Source of the DNA: Nitrosopumilales archaeon | GTDB lineage: Archaea > Thermoproteota > Nitrososphaeria > Nitrososphaerales > Nitrosopumilaceae | Direction of reading: 5' to 3' | DNA: 17,321 bases | NCBI GenBank assembly: GCA_025350175.1 | Contig: JANXYF010000177.1 | Coordinates: forward strand, 1 to 17,321 | In this document: piece by piece, positions 5,012-12,240 of the stretch | Numbering within the stretch: position 1 is the stretch's first letter | Layout of the letters: the number at the start of each line of letters is the position of its first letter | Program-made: the position numbers and the translations under genes | The notes under the pieces: generated by a model | What the model was told of the DNA's origin: nothing | Database searches by the model: none | The model's input: only the letters and a program-made list of their open reading frames with translations

Positions 5012-6408
5012 TGGCAAAGTTAGACCAAGCATTATCTTATTTTCACGATAGAGTTTCTGATTGTATCAAAACAGGAAAAAATATTTCAGTTATTACACAT
5101 CTTGATTGTGACGGTATAACTTCTGGAAGTATTGTTACAAAGTCTTTGATAAGAGCTGGTGCCAAATGTACTGTAAAAACAGTAAATGAATTTAGCAAAA
5201 ATGTTCTTGAGAAAATGAAAAATGATTCAAGACAATTTCATATCATAACTGATCTTGGCGGAGGATTTGCAAAGGATATAGATGATGCACTAGGGGAAGA
5301 TTGGATTGTAGTTGATCATCACCAAATACCACAAGAAGAGTTTGATAATCAAAAAGTAATCAATGCATGGAAGTTTGATGTAGACGGTGGAAAGGATGTC
5401 TCTGCAGGAGGAATGGCATATCTTGTATCAAAGGGACTACACAAGGAGAACACAGACTTGGCATGGATTGCAGTTGTTGCAGCATTAGGGGACAGACAAG
5501 ACCAGGGCGAGAAGAAATCTTTCACAGGACTGAATTTAGAGATTGCAGCTATTGCAAAAAAGAATAATCAGGTTGAGATTGATTTAGACATTTTACTAGT
5601 TGGAAGAGAGACAAGATCACTACCAGATGCACTTGCATTTACTTCTCAGCCTTTCATAGAGGGCCTAACATGGAATCGTGATGCCTGTCTTTCACTGTTA
5701 AATTCATCAGGAATAAAACTAAAAGATGGTAGTAGATGGAGAGTTCCTGCAGAACTCTCAGAGGATGAAAAAAGAACTTTACTTCAAACCATATCAAAGT
5801 ACATTTCTACAAAAAATGCAAGCGATATTCTAGATGAGCTAGTTGGATACACCTATACATTATCTGGTGAAGATAAGCGAAGTTTTCTTCGTGATGCAAG
5901 AGAGTTTTCAACAATGCTAAACTCTTGTGGCAGAATCCGCAAAGCCGGAGTGGGGGTTGCAATCTGCATGGGAGACAGGACCAAGATGTTAGAAGAGGGT
6001 GAAAATATTTTGGTGGAATATAGAACATTCCTAAGAACATACATGAATACGTTATCTAGTGAAAGATGGAGAATAACTGATAACGGTTCATACTTGATGG
6101 TAAATGGAGAAGGTCTTGTCCCAGAAAATATGACAGGTGCAGTATCATCACTTCTTGGCGGTTCACAGAAAAATACTGGAAAGATAATCATACTACGAAC
6201 AAATGGTGATGAGGGGACGATAAAGTTCTCCTCACGCAAATCTACTGGTTGCAAATCAGAAGTTAATTTGGGATTACTAATGCGAGAATGCGCTGCCAAA
6301 GTTTCAGGTGTGGGAGGAGGGCATGCAGCAGCCGCAGGAGCAAGAATTACAAAAGACAAATTGGATGAATTCCTAGATCATCTGGAAAAAAATGTCTCTA
6401 GAATGTAA
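5011..6408 (+). CDS. Archaeal RecJ-like DHH/DHHA1 exonuclease
   Basis: 465 residues. DHH-family motifs are complete: HLDCDG (30-35, D32 and D34), TDLGGG (80-85, D81), DHH (102-104) and ALGDRQD (D161), which bind two metal ions; the DHHA1 nucleic-acid-binding part ends in GGGHAAAAG (435-443). The length and single-gene architecture fit the archaeal RecJ homologues, some of which bind GINS in the replisome (GAN) while others act in DNA repair or RNA turnover. Which branch this belongs to cannot be told by eye. It overlaps rps15 by one base and pcc1 by 17 bases, so translation of the three genes is coupled. Confidence 0.9.
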   Translation: MAKLDQALSYFHDRVSDCIKTGKNISVITHLDCDGITSGSIVTKSLIRAGAKCTVKTVNEFSKNVLEKMKNDSRQFHIITDLGGGFAKDIDDALGEDWIVVDHHQIPQEEFDNQKVINAWKFDVDGGKDVSAGGMAYLVSKGLHKENTDLAWIAVVAALGDRQDQGEKKSFTGLNLEIAAIAKKNNQVEIDLDILLVGRETRSLPDALAFTSQPFIEGLTWNRDACLSLLNSSGIKLKDGSRWRVPAELSEDEKRTLLQTISKYISTKNASDILDELVGYTYTLSGEDKRSFLRDAREFSTMLNSCGRIRKAGVGVAICMGDRTKMLEEGENILVEYRTFLRTYMNTLSSERWRITDNGSYLMVNGEGLVPENMTGAVSSLLGGSQKNTGKIIILRTNGDEGTIKFSSRKSTGCKSEVNLGLLMRECAAKVSGVGGGHAAAAGARITKDKLDEFLDHLEKNVSRM

Positions 6409-6634
6409 AGTTGAAGTGTTTCTGAATAACCTTTCAGAGAAAAGGATAGATTCCATAAGAAAATCTTTAGAGCCTGATAATGTTGATTTTCCAGAAAATC
6501 TTTCTTTTAAAATAGAAAAGCAAGACACATCTCTAGTTTTTACATTTGAGGGTAAAGGAAATATACGAACATTGATTTCTACTATTGATGAAGTTCTTGA
6601 ACAGACTCAAGTTGTACTCAAAGTGACTAGTTGA
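6392..6634 (+). CDS. pcc1: KEOPS complex subunit Pcc1
   Basis: 80 residues, the usual size of Pcc1. The pattern (an amphipathic first strand ECKVEVFLNN, SIRKSLEPDNVDFP, and the C-terminal LISTIDEVLEQTQVVLKV) matches the CTAG/Pcc1 family. Pcc1 dimerises and binds Kae1 in the KEOPS complex, which makes the t6A base at position 37 of ANN-decoding tRNAs. The gene starts inside the end of the RecJ-like gene and its TGA overlaps the ATG of serS by one base (TGATG). Placement between a ribosomal protein and a tRNA synthetase suits a translation gene. Confidence 0.85.
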   Translation: MSLECKVEVFLNNLSEKRIDSIRKSLEPDNVDFPENLSFKIEKQDTSLVFTFEGKGNIRTLISTIDEVLEQTQVVLKVTS

Positions 6635-7896
6635 TGCTTGATCCAAAACTTCTTCGAGAGAATCCCGAGAAAATTAGAACCATGTTGGAAGCAAGAGCTG
6701 TTAAATTTCCTCTTGATGAGTTAATATCGCTAGACAAGGATAGAAGAGAATTAATTATAAAAACTGATGAATTAAGAAAAAAAAGAAACGAAGTATCATT
6801 AGAAATTTCAAGAATAAAGAAATCAGGTAAAGACGCATCTGAACTAATAGGACAAATGCAAACAGTCTCTGATGATCTTCGCAAATTAGAAGAGACTCAA
6901 ATAAAAGTAGAAGAGAATTTCACAAAACTTTCTTTAACGTTACCTAATACGGTACACGAATCAGTACCTATTGGAAAAGACGATACTGCAAACAAGGAGG
7001 TAAGAAAATGGGGTAGTATACCCACCTTTGATTTTGAGATAAAGGACCACATTGATTTGACCCAGAGCCTTGACCTTGTAGATTTGGAGAGAGCGGCCAA
7101 AGTCTCAGGAGCTAGATTTTACTATCTCAAAAATCAACTTGTTAGATTAAATCATGCACTATTACAATTTGCACTTGATTTTCTGACTGAGAAAAATTAC
7201 ACCGCCATACAAACACCATTTTTAATTAACAGAAATGCAATGGAAGGGGCTATAATTGCCCAGGATTTTGAAGATGTAATTTACAAGATTGAGGACGAAG
7301 ATCTTTACCTTATTGGAACAAGTGAGCATGCAGTAGTATCAATGCATTCAGAGGAGATTATGGATGGAAAAAAATTACCTCTAAGATATGCAGGAATAAG
7401 TACATGTTTTAGAAAAGAAGCAGGAGCTCATGGTAGAGATCAAAAGGGAATATTTCGAGTACATCAATTTGAAAAAGTAGAACAGTTTGTGTTTACAAGA
7501 CCTGAAGACTCATGGCATGAACATGAAAAAATGCTTGCAATAGCAGAAGAGTTTTATCAAAAAATTGGAATACCATACAGAATCATGTTACTATCAAGTG
7601 GAGATTTGGGTAAGGTCTCTGCCAAGACATATGACTTGGAAGCATGGATGGCAGGACAGAAGAGCTATAAAGAGATCGTATCTTGTTCAAATTGTCTTGA
7701 TTTTCAAGCAAGAAGATTGAAGATAAGATTCAGAGACAGAACTGATGAACAGCCCCAATATCTCCATTCATTGAATAGTACACTAGTTGCAACTACACGG
7801 ACAATGGTTGCCATTATAGAAAATTTCCAGACAAAAGATGGACATATTACAGTTCCAAAGGTCTTGCAAAAATACGTAGGCTCTAGCCTAATCTAA
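6634..7896 (+). CDS. serS: Seryl-tRNA synthetase
   Basis: 420 residues from ATG 6634; a TTG three bases upstream is possible, but the family begins MLDPKLLRENP as here. The N-terminal coiled-coil arm that grips the long variable loop of tRNA-Ser covers about residues 28-105. Class II motifs: GTSEHAVVSMH (TSE, serine binding), motif 2 FRKEAGAHGRDQKGIFR (about 259-275) and motif 3 near the C-terminus (SLNSTLVATTRTMVAIIENF). It is the common bacterial/archaeal type, not the rare zinc-dependent methanogen form. The start overlaps the stop of pcc1 by one base. Confidence 0.95.
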   Translation: MLDPKLLRENPEKIRTMLEARAVKFPLDELISLDKDRRELIIKTDELRKKRNEVSLEISRIKKSGKDASELIGQMQTVSDDLRKLEETQIKVEENFTKLSLTLPNTVHESVPIGKDDTANKEVRKWGSIPTFDFEIKDHIDLTQSLDLVDLERAAKVSGARFYYLKNQLVRLNHALLQFALDFLTEKNYTAIQTPFLINRNAMEGAIIAQDFEDVIYKIEDEDLYLIGTSEHAVVSMHSEEIMDGKKLPLRYAGISTCFRKEAGAHGRDQKGIFRVHQFEKVEQFVFTRPEDSWHEHEKMLAIAEEFYQKIGIPYRIMLLSSGDLGKVSAKTYDLEAWMAGQKSYKEIVSCSNCLDFQARRLKIRFRDRTDEQPQYLHSLNSTLVATTRTMVAIIENFQTKDGHITVPKVLQKYVGSSLI

Positions 7897-7908
7897 AATG
7901 TCGTACAA

Positions 7909-7918
7909 CTTATATTTT
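7909..7918 (+). promoter_or_regulatory. TATA box for the eS1 gene
   Basis: cttatatttt centred about 26 bases before TTG 7940; supports an independent leaderless transcript. Confidence 0.55.
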
Positions 7919-7939
7919 GGCCTCAGAAGTTCATCATAG

Positions 7940-8554
7940 TTGGCTCGTCAAAAGACATCAAGAGTAAAAGACAAGTGGAGAGAAAAAAAGTGGGTTACAG
8001 TATTACTTCCTGCTTCATTTGACAACAAACCAATTGCGTATATTCCAATTACTGATGACAAGGGAGCAGTTGGCAGAGTAATAGAGTGCACATTACATGA
8101 TATACTAAAAGGAGATCCATCACAGCACCAATTCAAATTGTATTTCCAGATTGACAAAATAAATGGCGAAGTAGCAACTACAATTTTCAAGAGATTTGAA
8201 TATGCAAAGGAATTTCTTAGAAGCCTTGTAAGACGAGGTTCCTCATTGATTAGTTTTATTGCCGATTTTAAGACAAGAGATGGATATATTTTCAGAATAA
8301 AGATAGTTGCCCTAACCCAGAAGAAATTGAACACTTCACGAAAGCATGCAATCAGACTAGTGGCACAAGAAGTAATGACAAAGACCATTCCAGAGATGAC
8401 AATAGACCAGTTCATCCAAGCTACAGTATTTGGAAAGATAAATTCTGATGTAATGGCTGCTGTCAAGAAAATAATACATGTAAGACACGTAGGAATTGAA
8501 AAGGCAAAACTCATCAGGACTGCAGAGGGCGAAATTGCCCTGCTACAAGCCTAA
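7940..8554 (+). CDS. rps3ae: 30S ribosomal protein eS1 (S3Ae)
   Basis: 204 residues, TTG start (MARQKTSRVKDKWREKKWVT). Typical S3Ae pattern: the basic N-terminus, KWREKKWVTVLLP, GRVIECTLHDI, the RRGSSLISFIADFKTRDGY segment and the C-terminal part IRHV-like IHVRHVGIEKAKL. The protein is specific to archaea and eukaryotes and sits on the small-subunit platform near the mRNA exit. A TATA box at 7909-7918 gives it a promoter of its own after serS. Its stop codon overlaps a small inverted repeat. Confidence 0.93.
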   Translation: MARQKTSRVKDKWREKKWVTVLLPASFDNKPIAYIPITDDKGAVGRVIECTLHDILKGDPSQHQFKLYFQIDKINGEVATTIFKRFEYAKEFLRSLVRRGSSLISFIADFKTRDGYIFRIKIVALTQKKLNTSRKHAIRLVAQEVMTKTIPEMTIDQFIQATVFGKINSDVMAAVKKIIHVRHVGIEKAKLIRTAEGEIALLQA

Positions 8555-8564
8555 TAGATATTAG
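8551..8564. promoter_or_regulatory. Inverted repeat at the eS1 stop / upstream of the exosome-associated gene
   Basis: CTAATA-ga-TATTAG, a perfect six-base inverted repeat. It overlaps the TAA of eS1 and its right half (gatatta) is centred about 27 bases before the ATG at 8587, so it may be the TATA element of the next gene; the symmetry may be accidental. Confidence 0.3.
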
Positions 8565-8586
8565 CCTATTCTGAACATATTATACA

Positions 8587-9009
8587 ATGACACATCAATT
8601 CGAAGTAATAGCCGAGTTGATCTTACACGCAACAGAAGATAGTAAAAAAATATTCGAGCCAATCTTTGAATTATTTCAAATAAAAGAAGATGAATTTACC
8701 ATAGAAGAAACTCTTGGTCATTATGGAAATCCAATATTACTTGCCAAGATAACACTTTCAAAAAAACGTGCAGAAGAATTTGTTAAAAAATTAGCCTCTA
8801 GAATAACAAAGACCCAGATGAAAGATCTAATTGAAAACATTGATTTGTATTTTGAAGACACTACACTTTTCTTAAGAATAGGCAAGAATGAACTTGTAAG
8901 TAAAGAAATCAGTCTACAACAAAATAATGCAATAAAAATCAAGATAAAAATGCCAGTCTACAAAAAAGATGAAATTTCAAAAAAATACATAGAATTACTT
9001 ACGGTTTGA
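8587..9009 (+). CDS. RNA-binding protein of the archaeal exosome-associated family (COG1325)
   Basis: 140 residues. The pattern (FEVIAELILHATEDSKKIFE, EETLGHYGNPILLAKITL, then KLASRITKTQMKDLIENIDL and FEDTTLFLRIGKNE) fits the RNA_binding/DUF54 family, described as predicted exosome subunits and widespread in archaea. It probably binds RNA in the cytoplasm. Not part of the catalytic exosome ring. The ATG at 8587 is preceded at the right distance by a TATA-like gatatta. Located directly after a ribosomal protein gene, in keeping with an RNA role. Confidence 0.75.
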   Translation: MTHQFEVIAELILHATEDSKKIFEPIFELFQIKEDEFTIEETLGHYGNPILLAKITLSKKRAEEFVKKLASRITKTQMKDLIENIDLYFEDTTLFLRIGKNELVSKEISLQQNNAIKIKIKMPVYKKDEISKKYIELLTV

Positions 9010-9040
9010 ATAAAATCTGCAACTCCTAGCATAGTTTAAT

Positions 9041-9050
9041 AATATTTATC
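9041..9050 (+). promoter_or_regulatory. TATA-like box facing the GC-rich island
   Basis: aatatttatc within a longer AT-rich run from 9035; predicted transcription start near 9070, just before the GC-rich block. No protein start of useful length follows (the ATG at 9069 meets a TAA two codons later). Confidence 0.35.
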
Positions 9051-9069
9051 AACCTTAGAGAAAAGGGAA

Positions 9070-9165
9070 TGAGGTAATATTTTTGCCGCTCCAGTCTGAG
9101 CACGCGCTGTGAAGAAGCCGCGACGAACCGACCCACAATACCTTTTGATCTATTTCATACGGTTC
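9070..9165 (+). ncRNA. Candidate structured non-coding RNA
   Basis: Bases 9085-9134 contain 34 G or C out of 50, in a background of roughly one third GC; in AT-rich archaea such islands usually mark stable RNAs. No reading frame of useful length crosses it. A TATA-like box lies upstream at 9041-9050. GAACCG (9125-9130) can pair with CGGTTC (9160-9165), which is followed by TTTT. The block includes CTGA and TGTGAAGA separated by eight bases, loosely like box D' and C' of C/D guide RNAs, and an ACA at 9134-9136, but neither class fits fully. Not a tRNA, 5S or SRP RNA as far as I can see. Boundaries are approximate; the GC element could also be an extended control region of the downstream gene. 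Confidence 0.35.
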
Positions 9166-9166
9166 T

Positions 9167-9174
9167 TTTAAATA
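9167..9174 (+). promoter_or_regulatory. TATA-like box for the geranylgeranyl reductase gene
   Basis: tttaaata centred about 26 bases before GTG 9197. Confidence 0.55.
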
Positions 9175-9196
9175 GAGTCCATCCTGTTTTTTCGCT

Positions 9197-10648
9197 GTGA
9201 AAACAGATTATGATATTATTGTAGCAGGCGGGGGCCTAGCAGGAATGATAGCTGCTCAATCGGCTGCATATTATTCTAAACAAAAATTATCAATTCTTGT
9301 AATAGATAGAAATCCCGAGATTACAATTGGCATGAAGACCCTAAACGGATGGGTCTGTGGTGATGCAGTTGGAAAAAATACTGTAGACTACATGACTGAG
9401 AGGATAAAAATTGCTTGGGGCAATCCAGAGATTGAGCATCCAGTAAAGGGAGTAATGGCATTCTCACCAGACAGAGAAACATCAATTCCTTTTGATGGTG
9501 ATGGATACATGTTAAATAGACAACAGCTTCCTCAACGCCAGCTTCGCGATGCAATAAAAGCAGGAATCAATATTCAATATTCTACCGCACTAAGGAGTTT
9601 GATTTATGAAAACGGTGCAGTTGTTGGAATAGAAGGAACAAATCTAATTACAAAAGAGCCATTCAAAAAGACTGCAAAGATAGTAGTTGATGCTACTGGT
9701 GTTACTTCGATGTTAAGAAACGGTCTTACCATAAGCAACAAGATAGAGCGAAAGATTGACCGTGATGATTTAGAATCTACTGGAAGACACATCATGAAGT
9801 TTGAAACTGGTGTAGATGATAAGACCGAATTTGATCCAGATTATTGCATAATTCATCTTGACCAAGATATAGCTCCTGGAGGATATGGATGGGTATTTCC
9901 AAAAGGAAAGAACAAGGTAAACATCGGTTTAGGTGTACAACAAAAAGAGTTGATAAAAAGAAACCAGAGGTTAGGAGCACATGATGATGTTACTAAATTG
10001 ATTAATGATTATGTAAAAATGAACAAGGCTATAGTCAATCCAAAATTATCAGAAGATTCAATGGATTCCAACAACGTAACAGGTAATTGGCAAGTCTCTG
10101 TAAGAAGACAAAATGATTGTTTGGTAACAAACGGATACATGTTAGTTGGCGATTCTGCATGGATGCCAAAACCACTTGATGCAGGAGGAATTGGTCCAGC
10201 TATAGTTGCAGCGACTATACTAGGCAAAAATGCAGTTAGTGCAATTGAGGCAAATGATGTAAGCGAAGCAGGTCTTTGGCAGTACAATATTGATTTTATC
10301 AACGATTATGGATACAAGACAGCAAGTCTTGAAATCTTCAGACGTCTATTACAGACTCTAACAAATGATCAGATAAACTATGGAATGAAGCACTTTTTGT
10401 CAAAATTAGACGTGGAAGCAATTAGCAAAGGAGAACATCCAGACTTTGGAACTGTTGGAAAACTTGGAATGATGATAAGAGGTGCACTCAACAAGACTCT
10501 TGCAGAAGGACTACGATTTACTGCACAACAAAATAAAACACTAACAGAGCATTATTACAACTTCCCCAAGAAACCAGATGGCTTTGATGCATGGCACAAT
10601 ACTTTGCATCACATTTTGGATGAATCATACGCAAGAATAGGCGTATAA
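9197..10648 (+). CDS. Geranylgeranyl reductase family FAD-dependent protein
   Basis: 483 residues, GTG start fixed by the TATA-like box. An N-terminal Rossmann FAD motif (DIIVAGGGLAGMIAA, 6-20), a middle VVDATGVTSMLR (about 163-174) and the second FAD motif LVGDSAWMPKPLDAGGIGPA (317-336) are typical of the family. GYGWVFPKG (229-237) matches its substrate-site signature. In archaea these enzymes saturate the geranylgeranyl chains of membrane lipids or of isoprenoid quinones and cofactors, acting at the membrane surface. The family has several paralogues in Nitrososphaerota, so the exact substrate (archaeol/GDGT lipid or menaquinone side chain) is not settled. The C-terminal half (HYYNFPKKPDGFDAWH) is longer than in short bacterial relatives. 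Five bases separate its stop from the DUF347-like gene, suggesting one transcript. Confidence 0.85.
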   Translation: MKTDYDIIVAGGGLAGMIAAQSAAYYSKQKLSILVIDRNPEITIGMKTLNGWVCGDAVGKNTVDYMTERIKIAWGNPEIEHPVKGVMAFSPDRETSIPFDGDGYMLNRQQLPQRQLRDAIKAGINIQYSTALRSLIYENGAVVGIEGTNLITKEPFKKTAKIVVDATGVTSMLRNGLTISNKIERKIDRDDLESTGRHIMKFETGVDDKTEFDPDYCIIHLDQDIAPGGYGWVFPKGKNKVNIGLGVQQKELIKRNQRLGAHDDVTKLINDYVKMNKAIVNPKLSEDSMDSNNVTGNWQVSVRRQNDCLVTNGYMLVGDSAWMPKPLDAGGIGPAIVAATILGKNAVSAIEANDVSEAGLWQYNIDFINDYGYKTASLEIFRRLLQTLTNDQINYGMKHFLSKLDVEAISKGEHPDFGTVGKLGMMIRGALNKTLAEGLRFTAQQNKTLTEHYYNFPKKPDGFDAWHNTLHHILDESYARIGV

Positions 10649-10653
10649 AAAAA

Positions 10654-11436
10654 ATGGAGGATAAAGATCATCAGTCAAGGGCTCAAGTAATGCTAAATAA
10701 GGTGCCCGAAATCACGTTGTTCTTTTGGGTAATCAAGATCCTATGTACCACTGTTGGTGAGACAGGTGCAGATTTTTTAAATACAAAGTTGAATCTTGGA
10801 CTCGACGGAGTTACATTAATCATTGGAACAATGCTTGTTGTAACGCTAATCTTTCAGTTCAAATTCAAAAAATATGTTCCTGGAATCTACTGGCTTGCAG
10901 TTGTTCTAATAAGCATAGTAGGAACTCTCATCACAGACAATTTGACTGATAACCTTGGGATACCTTTGACGATTACTACCATAATCTTCACCATCGCGCT
11001 TTCAATAGTCTTTGTAGTTTGGTATAAGAAAGAAAAAACATTATCAATACATACAATCATCACTACCAGAAGAGAGGCTTTTTATTGGTTAGCTATTCTG
11101 TTTACATTTGCACTTGGAACCGCGGCAGGGGACCTATTAGCTGAGACCATAAACCTTGGCTACTTGCTCTCCGCAATCATTTTTGGTGTTCTAATTGCAT
11201 CTGTTGCGATAAGTCATTTCGTTTTCAAGGTAAATGCTATTTTGGCATTTTGGATAGCATACATTCTAACTCGTCCTCTTGGGGCTTCGATAGGGGACTA
11301 CCTCTCCCAAGGTTTGGACAATGGTGGCTTGGGATTGGGAACTATAATAACAAGCATGATTTTCCTTGCTACGATCCTAGCTACAGTCATCTATCTAACA
11401 GTAACAAAAAAAGACGTCATTAGAAAACAGACTTGA
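10654..11436 (+). CDS. DUF347-like multi-span membrane protein (COG4705 type)
   Basis: 260 residues with about eight hydrophobic segments. Four internal repeats begin near residues 16, 77, 141 and 195. Each has a hydrophobic helix followed by a small-residue/acidic motif (VGETGAD, LITDNLTD, AAGDLLAE, SIGDYLSQ), the layout of the 'repeat of unknown function' DUF347. The repeated acidic residues within membrane segments suggest cation or small-solute handling, but the family has no proven function that I can cite with confidence. It follows the reductase gene after five bases and probably shares its transcript. The family is best known from bacteria, so acquisition from bacteria is possible. 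Confidence 0.75.
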   Translation: MEDKDHQSRAQVMLNKVPEITLFFWVIKILCTTVGETGADFLNTKLNLGLDGVTLIIGTMLVVTLIFQFKFKKYVPGIYWLAVVLISIVGTLITDNLTDNLGIPLTITTIIFTIALSIVFVVWYKKEKTLSIHTIITTRREAFYWLAILFTFALGTAAGDLLAETINLGYLLSAIIFGVLIASVAISHFVFKVNAILAFWIAYILTRPLGASIGDYLSQGLDNGGLGLGTIITSMIFLATILATVIYLTVTKKDVIRKQT

Positions 11437-11451
11437 ATTCTGTAGAATTCA
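11434..11451. terminator. Hairpin overlapping the stop codon of the DUF347-like gene
   Basis: TGAATTC-tgta-GAATTCA: seven perfect base pairs with a four-base loop, starting at the TGA stop. There is no T run after it, so it is not a classic archaeal terminator; it may mark or protect the 3' end. Confidence 0.35.
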
Positions 11452-11515
11452 GGTACTAACATGAGCTAATTTTGGAAAAATGGAGTATTTGTCGTACTGT
11501 CATTACAAGTTTAGT

Positions 11516-11629
11516 TTACTTGTATGAGCATCTACAACTAGAACCACATGAGCAGATTCTACTGTCCATGCAGTTACATGTCTTCTCAATCAGGAATTTC
11601 CTGTACCGCAACCACATGAGGTCACGCAT
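11516..11629 (-). CDS. Possible cysteine-rich metallothionein-like peptide, 37 residues
   Basis: ATG at 11629, TAA at 11516-11518. The C-terminal half reads CNCMDSRICSCGSSCRC: six cysteines in 17 residues arranged CxC-x5-CxC-x3-CxC, the kind of spacing that binds Cu(I) or Zn(II) thiolate clusters in metallothioneins. The N-terminal half (MRDLMWLRYRKFLIEK) is basic. The frame is open upstream to 11755 without another ATG; a TTG at 11641 is an alternative start. Promoter evidence is weak: a TGTAAATC-like element about 28 bases upstream. Six cysteine codons in so short an AT-rich stretch are unlikely by chance but not impossible, and the existence of the gene is unproven. If real, it would suit an organism with a high copper demand. 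Confidence 0.35.
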   Translation of the reverse strand: MRDLMWLRYRKFLIEKTCNCMDSRICSCGSSCRCSYK

Positions 11630-11740
11630 AGAATACGTCAAATTTGGTTTTAAGGATTTACACCACTTTACTAATAGTAGAAAAATGTAGAACGTGGCAA
11701 TCTCGATTACATCAAAAAAACCGTAGTAACCTGTACAAAT

Positions 11741-11761
11741 TTCTAATATACTAAATTAGAA
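11741..11761. promoter_or_regulatory. Promoter of the gene at 11779 inside an inverted repeat
   Basis: TTCTAAT-atactaa-ATTAGAA: seven-base perfect arms around a seven-base spacer. The TATA-like taatatac (11744-11751) lies within it, about 31 bases before the ATG. A regulator binding the repeat would block the TATA box, so this is a plausible operator. Confidence 0.45.
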
Positions 11762-11778
11762 CAACTTAGACAGTTTAA

Positions 11779-12171
11779 ATGATAAATTCAAAGGAGACTG
11801 TACCACATGTTATTTTTGACAATGGAATTAACCTCGAGGAATTTTCGTCAAGATTTCAAAACATAGTTCAAGAGAAACCATTTCCGATTAAAATAGATGA
11901 TATTTTCCTTGACAAGAAAAAAAAGCGAGCGCTAATTCCTGTGACATCTGACAATGACAATAAAGAATTCATGATTGAGATAATTTCAATGCACAATAGA
12001 TCTACTTTGAGTATTTTTTCATCTGATAATCTTAAAAAATCAGATTTTGCAAAAAGTGCAATGGGTTTAATTACAAAATCCATCCTAAGGACATTTTCAA
12101 ATATTAGGATTTTCAGCACAGATATAGAAAACTACATCCCAAAAAGAATAATTGACAAAAACGATTCATAG
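11779..12171 (+). CDS. Hypothetical cytoplasmic protein, 130 residues
   Basis: Starts MINSKETVPHVIFDNGINLE. Hydrophilic, with no signal peptide or membrane helix; alternating strands and helices (FPIKIDDIFLDKKKKRALIP, FMIEIISMHNRSTLSIF, FAKSAMGLITKSILRTF). I do not recognise the family. The promoter carries an inverted repeat over the TATA box, suggesting regulated expression. Convergent with the secreted repeat protein gene, with a strong hairpin between them. Confidence 0.65.
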   Translation: MINSKETVPHVIFDNGINLEEFSSRFQNIVQEKPFPIKIDDIFLDKKKKRALIPVTSDNDNKEFMIEIISMHNRSTLSIFSSDNLKKSDFAKSAMGLITKSILRTFSNIRIFSTDIENYIPKRIIDKNDS

Positions 12172-12189
12172 AATATCGTAGTTATATTT

Positions 12190-12224
12190 CAGACTGGAAT
12201 TTTAAAATCATAGGTTCTAGTCTG
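12190..12224. terminator. Ten-base-pair hairpin between convergent genes
   Basis: CAGACTGGAA (12190-12199) pairs with TTCTAGTCTG (12215-12224), nine Watson-Crick pairs and one G-T, around a 15-base AT-rich loop. It lies between the stop codons at 12171 and 12241, where it could act as a 3' end for both genes. Confidence 0.45.
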
Positions 12225-12240
12225 GTAAGACCCATACCAT

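Larger units (their letters stand above)
11437..11778. other. Gene-poor spacer (342 bases)
   Basis: Contains the hairpin at its left end, the possible cysteine-rich peptide on the minus strand, an 11-base direct repeat (aaccacatgag at 11542-11552 and 11610-11620), and the promoter/inverted repeat of the next gene at 11741-11761. No RNA gene or mobile-element trace seen. A plus-strand open frame at 11472-11690 starts with TTG and has no promoter-like sequence; I do not count it as a gene. Confidence 0.5.

Noticed and set aside
5853..6359. Minus-strand open frame opposite the RecJ-like gene
   Set aside because: Antisense to conserved DHHA1 coding sequence; low-complexity Ser/Pro-rich product and no promoter.
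7948..8514. Minus-strand open frame opposite eS1
   Set aside because: It mirrors a certain ribosomal protein gene; no start signal or recognisable domain.
9070..9165. Calling the GC island a C/D box guide RNA
   Set aside because: CTGA and TGTGAAGA resemble D' and C', but there is no good box C (RTGATGA) at the 5' end or box D at the 3' end and the spacing is off; kept only as an unclassified RNA candidate.
11472..11690. Plus-strand open frame of 72 codons in the 11.5 kb spacer
   Set aside because: It starts with TTG, has no TATA-like box at the right distance, has a composition unlike the neighbours, and overlaps the more striking cysteine-rich frame on the other strand.
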